Assembly (NCBI GenBank): GCA_903919625.1
Contig: CAIXIZ010000198.1
Coordinates: 1-9,908, forward strand
Length of the DNA stretch: 9,908 bases
DNA from: an uncultured Verrucomicrobiota bacterium
GTDB taxonomy: Bacteria; Verrucomicrobiota; Verrucomicrobiia; Opitutales; Opitutaceae
Reading direction: 5' to 3'
Shown: one piece after another, positions 6,803 through 9,908 of the stretch
Layout: each line of letters begins with the position of its first letter
How positions within the stretch are numbered: the stretch's first letter is position 1
Notes under the pieces: model-generated
Databases searched by the model: none
The model's input: only the letters and a program-made list of their open reading frames with translations
Told to the model about the DNA's origin: nothing
Translations under genes and position numbers: made by a program

Positions 6803-9286
6803 TTACGGATCAGGCGGCGGTGCGGGTTGCTGCGTTGCCTTGCTGGCGTAGCCCGGGTTTTTGTTTGCGGTTGGTGGCGCGGTCGGCACGCCTTTTCTGA
6901 TCGCGTTCGAGTCGGTCACATAAAGGGCACCGTTGGCGTCGACGGCCAGGGCGCTGGGACGCAAAAAGCGGGCGACATTTCCGTCGCCGTTCACATAGGC
7001 AAAGGCGCGATTGCCAGGCGGCAGCAGCACATAGTGCGGATCTGTCTGTCCCCTCGAAGTTTTCTTCGGATCAGGATTTCCCGCCAGCGTAGTCACCGTA
7101 TGGTCGGGTGTAATTTTCCTGATCGCCAGGTTCCCGCTGTCAGCAACGTAGAGGTTGCCCGCGTTGTCCACCGCCACTCCGGTGGGGTCGTAAAACCGGG
7201 CTTTGGTGCCCATCCCGTCGAGGTAACCGGGGTCAACTACCCAAGTATCAATCGGACCATGATAACCATTGGGATAGTCAACCTGTTGAACGCCCCGGTT
7301 CACGATCTTGGTGTTCCCGGCCAGCGTGGTCACCGTCCTGTCGGGCGTGATCATTCGGATCGCCTGGTTGCCGGTGTCGGCCACATAGACGTTGTCCGCC
7401 TTGTCCACCGCCACACCCTGTGGTTGCCAGAAGCGGGCCGCACGACCCTGCCCGTCGGCGAAGTCGCCCAAGTCCCGATAAGCGGCAAAGAGTTCATATT
7501 CCCGTATCATCTGATTCCCAGCTTGCGGAGGATTTCCGGCGAATGTCGTCACGGCCCCAGCCGGGGTGATTTTACGGATCGCATGGTTTCCCATGTCGGC
7601 CACATAGACATTACCCTTGCTGTCCACCGCCAGGCCCCGCGGCATTAAAAATCGTGCACCCCGTCCGGTTCCGTCGGCGTATCCGCCTACTGCACCCGTT
7701 CGGAAGTTTGGGTTTGGCGGTCCGGGAGCCTGCGAGTTCGGCTGGATTTTTGGATAATACACGGGATTTCCGGCTAGTGTCGTCACTTCACCTTCCGACG
7801 AGATCTTCCGAATCACCTGGTTACCCGAGTCTGCCACATAGAGGTTGCCCGCTTCGTCCACGGCGATGCCGGCGGGATGGGCAAACTGCGCAGTGCGACG
7901 CGGGCCGTCCGTGTAGCCGGGCTCGCCGGCCATGCCGGCCCAGGTCGTCACCACGCCGGCGGAGGTGATTTTACGGATGCAATCATTGAAATAATCCGTG
8001 ACAAAGACGTTGTCGGCGGCATCCACCGCCAGGCTGCGGGGCGAATTAAACCGGACGGCGTCGCCGGTTCCGTTGGCGTAGCTGGCAAGAGGCAGTTCCG
8101 TCTGGATGGTCGATGGCTTTTCCGCCAAAGGCACATGCAAAGAATATGGTCCACTTGGCGGAAACAAATAAGGCCCGGCATCTGGAGGACGAAAAGTCGG
8201 AGCGGATGGCTTTGTCTCCGGTTCCGGCCCCGCGAAGGTCGTGATGAGGTAGGAGCCGGAGTTGTTGGGCATTGCCGTGTTTCCTCTGGTGGGGCTGGTG
8301 GTCGGTGCATTGGAGGCCGCCAGTTGGCTCCGTTTTTGCGTGAACAGCCACCGCATCAGCTCGGGGTCGGAATAGACATGCGCAATGTCGTGGCCTTCGC
8401 CGGGTAACTCGGTGTAGACCGCCAGCTTGCCGCCGGCGTCCTTGATCGCCTGAAACATGCTCCGGGAGGACTGCACCGGCACCGTGGGGTCTTTTTCGCC
8501 GTGAAAAATCCACAGCGGCAGGGACACGAGCGCGGCCACCTGCCCGGGATCGCCGCCGCCGGCCAAGGGCACTGCGGCGGCAAAAATGTCGGGATGCCGG
8601 GCTGCGAGGCTGAAGGTGCCAAATCCACCCATGGAGATGCCAGTCAGATAAACCCGGTCGCTATCCACAGGCAGGTGATCCATGAGCTCGGCGATGAGTG
8701 CCATGACGTCGGAGCCCCCCTTGCCGTCCCAGCCGATTTGCGCTGACGGGCTTTGCGGGGCGAGGACGAAAAACGGATTGGCCGTCGGGCCTGTGCGTGC
8801 GGAGGATTGGCCTCTGCTTGAAGCAAAAAATTTCGTAATCTCGCCCATCTGCGCCTCGTTGTCGGTCCCGCTGGCCCCGGAGCCGTGCAGCCAGATGAGC
8901 AGCGGATAGCGCTTTTTGCCATCCCACGCTGGCTTGCCGAAGAGCTGGTAATTCAAGCCGCCCTGGGAAACGCCCTTCTCGTATTTGCCGGTGATTTTGG
9001 CCGCAAACGGGCCTTCCTTGAGTCCGGAGTCCTGCCACTTTTCTCTCACTATGGATTTAATGAGCTGCTGATTATCAGCCGACAGTTGTTCCAGCGGAAT
9101 GGCGACCGTGCGGTCATCGGCTTTCCGCCGGATGCGGATTTCTTTGTCGCCGGCTTCAACCAGCTCACCCTGAATCTGCTTCCCGTCAGTGGAAGTCCAG
9201 GTACGTGAGGCGGTCTGGCTGGCCAAAAGCGGGACGAGCAGAACAAACGCGAATCCGACGACCAGCCAGAGGTGCCGGAGGGACAT
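6803..9286 (-). CDS. Secreted SHD1-domain / alpha-beta hydrolase / six-repeat NHL propeller fusion
   Basis: From the ATG at 9286 the protein has 827 residues. A leader (MSLRHLWLVVGFAFVLLVPLLA, cut near SQTAS) sits exactly at this start; upstream ATGs at 9310 and 9328 would bury it. Residues about 28-80 are a small beta domain of SHD1 type (RTWTSTDGKQIQGELVEA, then IRIRRKADDRTVAIPLEQLS). Residues about 113-320 are a serine hydrolase of the feruloyl-esterase/LpqC/prolyl-oligopeptidase-like group: HGSG oxyanion motif at 134-137, nucleophile Ser218 in GISMGG, Asp266 in HGEKDPTVPV and His299 in GEGHDIAH. After a Pro/Ser-rich linker, residues about 346-800 hold six NHL repeats with the pattern ARF..P.GVAVD..GNLYVADSGN.AIRKITP. 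All catalytic residues are present, so it is probably active on an ester outside the cytoplasm. Substrate is unknown. It lies 72 bp upstream of the TPR gene on the same strand and may or may not share its mRNA. Confidence 0.88.
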   Translation of the reverse strand: MSLRHLWLVVGFAFVLLVPLLASQTASRTWTSTDGKQIQGELVEAGDKEIRIRRKADDRTVAIPLEQLSADNQQLIKSIVREKWQDSGLKEGPFAAKITGKYEKGVSQGGLNYQLFGKPAWDGKKRYPLLIWLHGSGASGTDNEAQMGEITKFFASSRGQSSARTGPTANPFFVLAPQSPSAQIGWDGKGGSDVMALIAELMDHLPVDSDRVYLTGISMGGFGTFSLAARHPDIFAAAVPLAGGGDPGQVAALVSLPLWIFHGEKDPTVPVQSSRSMFQAIKDAGGKLAVYTELPGEGHDIAHVYSDPELMRWLFTQKRSQLAASNAPTTSPTRGNTAMPNNSGSYLITTFAGPEPETKPSAPTFRPPDAGPYLFPPSGPYSLHVPLAEKPSTIQTELPLASYANGTGDAVRFNSPRSLAVDAADNVFVTDYFNDCIRKITSAGVVTTWAGMAGEPGYTDGPRRTAQFAHPAGIAVDEAGNLYVADSGNQVIRKISSEGEVTTLAGNPVYYPKIQPNSQAPGPPNPNFRTGAVGGYADGTGRGARFLMPRGLAVDSKGNVYVADMGNHAIRKITPAGAVTTFAGNPPQAGNQMIREYELFAAYRDLGDFADGQGRAARFWQPQGVAVDKADNVYVADTGNQAIRMITPDRTVTTLAGNTKIVNRGVQQVDYPNGYHGPIDTWVVDPGYLDGMGTKARFYDPTGVAVDNAGNLYVADSGNLAIRKITPDHTVTTLAGNPDPKKTSRGQTDPHYVLLPPGNRAFAYVNGDGNVARFLRPSALAVDANGALYVTDSNAIRKGVPTAPPTANKNPGYASKATQQPAPPPDP
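6890..8251 (-). repeat. Six NHL repeats forming a probable six-bladed beta-propeller
   Basis: Within the hydrolase fusion, six units align: RFNSPRSLAVDAADNVFVTD, QFAHPAGIAVDEAGNLYVAD, RFLMPRGLAVDSKGNVYVAD, RFWQPQGVAVDKADNVYVAD, RFYDPTGVAVDNAGNLYVAD and RFLRPSALAVDANGALYVTD. A V/I-TT-F/L-AG strand separates the units. One such strand (LITTFAG) stands before the first unit and none follows the sixth. This is what is expected if the N-terminal strand closes the last blade ('velcro' closure) in a complete six-bladed ring. The insertions between blades 2-3, 3-4, 4-5 and 5-6 are unusually long (about 20 to 35 residues) and rich in Pro, Asn and Tyr; they would project from one face and could form a binding surface. 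Confidence 0.85.
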
Positions 9287-9319
9287 GGCAGAGGTGGGGC
9301 GGCCCAATGTCATCGGGCG

Positions 9320-9348
9320 AAACTGCATCAAAACAGTCTGGGTGTCAA
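9320..9348 (-). promoter_or_regulatory. Possible promoter of the hydrolase-NHL gene (-35 only is convincing)
   Basis: The minus strand carries a perfect TTGACA at 9348-9343. With a 17-bp spacer the -10 position would be 9325-9320 (CAGTTT), which matches TATAAT poorly. A start site near 9313 would give a leader of about 27 bases before the ATG at 9286. I see no better sigma-70 site upstream of this gene. The call is weak because a hexamer match can occur by chance. Confidence 0.25.
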
Positions 9349-9384
9349 ACCGGGAGGGCTCAGGATGGTGAGCAAAGTAAAGGT

Positions 9385-9404
9385 CCCCGGAGCAAGCTCC
9401 GGGG
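9385..9404. repeat. Perfect 9-bp hairpin (REP-like palindrome)
   Basis: CCCCGGAGC (9385-9393) and GCTCCGGGG (9396-9404) are exact inverted copies around a two-base centre, so in practice an 8-bp stem with a CAAG loop. It stands about 100 bp upstream of the hydrolase start and 34 bp from the larger palindromic element. Strong GC hairpins outside genes are typical of REP/BIME-like repeats and of ends recognised by IS200/IS605-type or RAYT transposases. No such transposase is in the window, and no T-run follows on either strand, so a terminator is less likely. Confidence 0.6.
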
Positions 9405-9438
9405 CATGGCAGACAATTGTTGCTCCGCGCGGAAACCA

Positions 9439-9492
9439 GGTGGAACCGGTTGTCTCAACCGGTTCAGCGCGTTAGGGACAACGCGCTCCACC
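9439..9492. repeat. Composite palindromic element: two hairpins within a closing stem
   Basis: The outer arms GGTGG (9439-9443) and CCACC (9488-9492) pair and enclose two hairpins back to back. The first has stems GAACCGGTTG (9443-9452) and CAACCGGTTC (9456-9465) around TCT. The second has AGCGCGTT (9466-9473) and AACGCGCT (9480-9487) around AGGGAC. G9443 can pair either in the outer stem or in the first hairpin. The single strand could fold into a three-way junction. Each half, read inward from its own end, starts GGTGGA and carries GTTGTC then AAC at the hairpin cap, while the stem bases differ (ACCG versus GCGC) and remain self-complementary. I believe it is a dispersed repeat family, but copies elsewhere cannot be seen from here. 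Confidence 0.65.
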
Positions 9493-9613
9493 CACAGTGT
9501 GGCCGGGGGGCGTCGACCCGGATCCGGCCTCAGCGAGCACGGCTACTATGCCCGGCATACAATGAAAAACCAAATTGACCCGCTCCAGCGGCACATCTCC
9601 GGCTGCCGTGTCT

Positions 9614-9709
9614 CCGCCAGTCAGGAAGAACCAGGGCAGGGACGGGAAGTGGCCGCCAATTTTTCGCTTGTCCCTGCTGGCAGAGTGAGCCTGAGTGCGC
9701 GGCTGGCGG
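9614..9709. repeat. Imperfect long inverted repeat upstream of the tRNA gene
   Basis: Nested complementary blocks share one centre near 9660: CCGCCAG (9614-9620) with CTGGCGG (9703-9709), TCAGG (9621-9625) with CCTGA (9690-9694), CCAG (9631-9634) with CTGG (9677-9680), CAGGGAC (9637-9643) with GTCCCTG (9670-9676), and AAG (9647-9649) with CTT (9667-9669). Unpaired bulges separate the blocks. It might be a decayed miniature element or a structured RNA. Chance pairing in GC-rich DNA is possible, so confidence is low. Confidence 0.35.
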
Positions 9710-9833
9710 GTTGCCGCCGTTGTTCTTTCTTCCTCCTCCTGCCGCGCTGGCGGCGTGTTTTCGCATCCTTCCATCCCAAGGCCCTTCAAGGTGAACGCCT
9801 TTGGTGGCCGGGACGGCCTGCGTTTCAATTTTT

Positions 9834-9908
9834 GCCGGCGTAGCTCAATGGTAGAGCACCTGTTTTGTAAACAGGCGGTTGCGGGTTCGAATCCCATCGC
9901 CGGCTCCA
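9834..9908 (+). tRNA. tRNA-Thr(UGU)
   Basis: The 75-base gene has a full cloverleaf. The acceptor stem is GCCGGCG with CGCCGGC, followed by T and an encoded CCA. The D stem is GCTC with GAGC, and the anticodon stem is CCTGT with ACAGG around TTTGTAA. The anticodon TGT reads ACA threonine codons. The T loop is TTCGAAT. The T stem (GCGGG with CCCAT) is imperfect: its outermost pair is G-U and the next is a C-A mismatch, while three G-C pairs remain. The gene ends at the window edge, so anything downstream, such as an integrated element using it as an attachment site, cannot be seen. Confidence 0.95.

Larger units (their letters stand above)
9287..9833. other. Intergenic stretch rich in palindromes, no convincing gene
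   Basis: This stretch of about 550 bp separates the divergently oriented hydrolase gene and tRNA-Thr. Open frames exist on both strands, but they run into the tRNA gene or consist of low-complexity Arg/Gly/Ser/Pro translations with no recognisable domain, so I call none. It holds the three repeat structures listed separately plus short perfect palindromes: ACAATTGT (9413-9420), TCCGCGCGGA (9424-9433) and CCGGATCCGG (9518-9527). A small hairpin (GGCCG 9806-9810, CGGCC 9814-9818) lies just before the tRNA. I see no clear tRNA promoter; TTCAAT at 9824-9829 is too close to the mature end to act as a -10 box. Confidence 0.6.

Noticed and set aside
6803..8272. Separate NHL gene starting at the internal ATG at 8272 (MPNNSGSYLITTFAG)
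   Set aside because: The frame is continuous with the hydrolase and there is no RBS, promoter or leader at this point, so a fusion is simpler.
9385..9404. Rho-independent terminator
   Set aside because: The hairpin is strong but no T-run follows it on either strand, and no gene ends beside it.
9332..9833. CRISPR array or insertion sequence
   Set aside because: There are no regularly spaced direct repeats and no transposase or cas gene; the repeats are inverted and heterogeneous.
9205..9843. Plus-strand frame of 212 residues ending inside the tRNA
   Set aside because: It overlaps the signal-peptide end of the hydrolase gene, the repeat elements and the tRNA, and shows no domain.
9472..9897. 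Minus-strand frame of 141 residues starting MGFEPATACLQNRCS
   Set aside because: Its N-terminus is simply the antisense of the tRNA-Thr gene, a common false gene call; the rest is low complexity and crosses the palindromic region.
2..9908. Link between thrC at one edge and tRNA-Thr at the other
   Set aside because: They are 9.4 kb apart with unrelated genes between them; I treat the shared amino acid as coincidence.

Overview
The window is GC-rich bacterial DNA. It contains seven protein genes on the minus strand, the 3' end of a plus-strand gene at the left edge, and a plus-strand tRNA gene at the right edge. A member of Verrucomicrobiota (perhaps Opitutales) or a related PVC-group bacterium is the best guess. 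The reasons are the SHD1-type N-terminal domain, the esterase-NHL fusion, the ExbB with a cleavable signal peptide beside two ExbDs and a VWA protein, and the lack of Shine-Dalgarno sequences. This assignment is inference, because the window holds no rRNA or other marker that would settle it.

Layout, left to right: 2-415 (+) is the C-terminal part of threonine synthase (thrC). It converges on, and overlaps by 23 bp, the last gene of a compact minus-strand cluster. Read in its own direction from right to left, that cluster is: a secreted SHD1-hydrolase-NHL protein (6803-9286); a 72-bp gap with a hairpin; a large secreted TPR protein (4031-6730); a small secreted helical-repeat protein (3207-4034); ExbB/TolQ (2347-3210); ExbD-a (1895-2323); ExbD-b (1427-1891); and a membrane-anchored von Willebrand factor A protein (393-1421). 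The last six genes are joined by ATGA overlaps or gaps of 3 to 23 bp and look like one operon.

The most interesting idea is that the six-gene block is an ExbB-ExbD energised envelope machine. Its terminal component is not TonB or TolA but a VWA protein. The single transmembrane helix of this protein carries an SxxxH motif (Ser28, His32) with the same spacing as the essential Ser16/His20 of E. coli TonB. Proton flow through ExbB and two different ExbDs could therefore be coupled to a periplasmic metal-dependent adhesion (MIDAS) domain, with the two TPR proteins as periplasmic scaffolds. The upstream hydrolase-propeller protein may be a client or simply a neighbour.

From 9287 to 9833 there is no convincing gene. 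This stretch is rich in palindromes: a strong hairpin at 9385-9404, a composite of two hairpins inside a closing stem at 9439-9492, and a looser inverted repeat at 9614-9709. A tRNA-Thr(UGU) gene with encoded CCA ends the window at 9834-9908.
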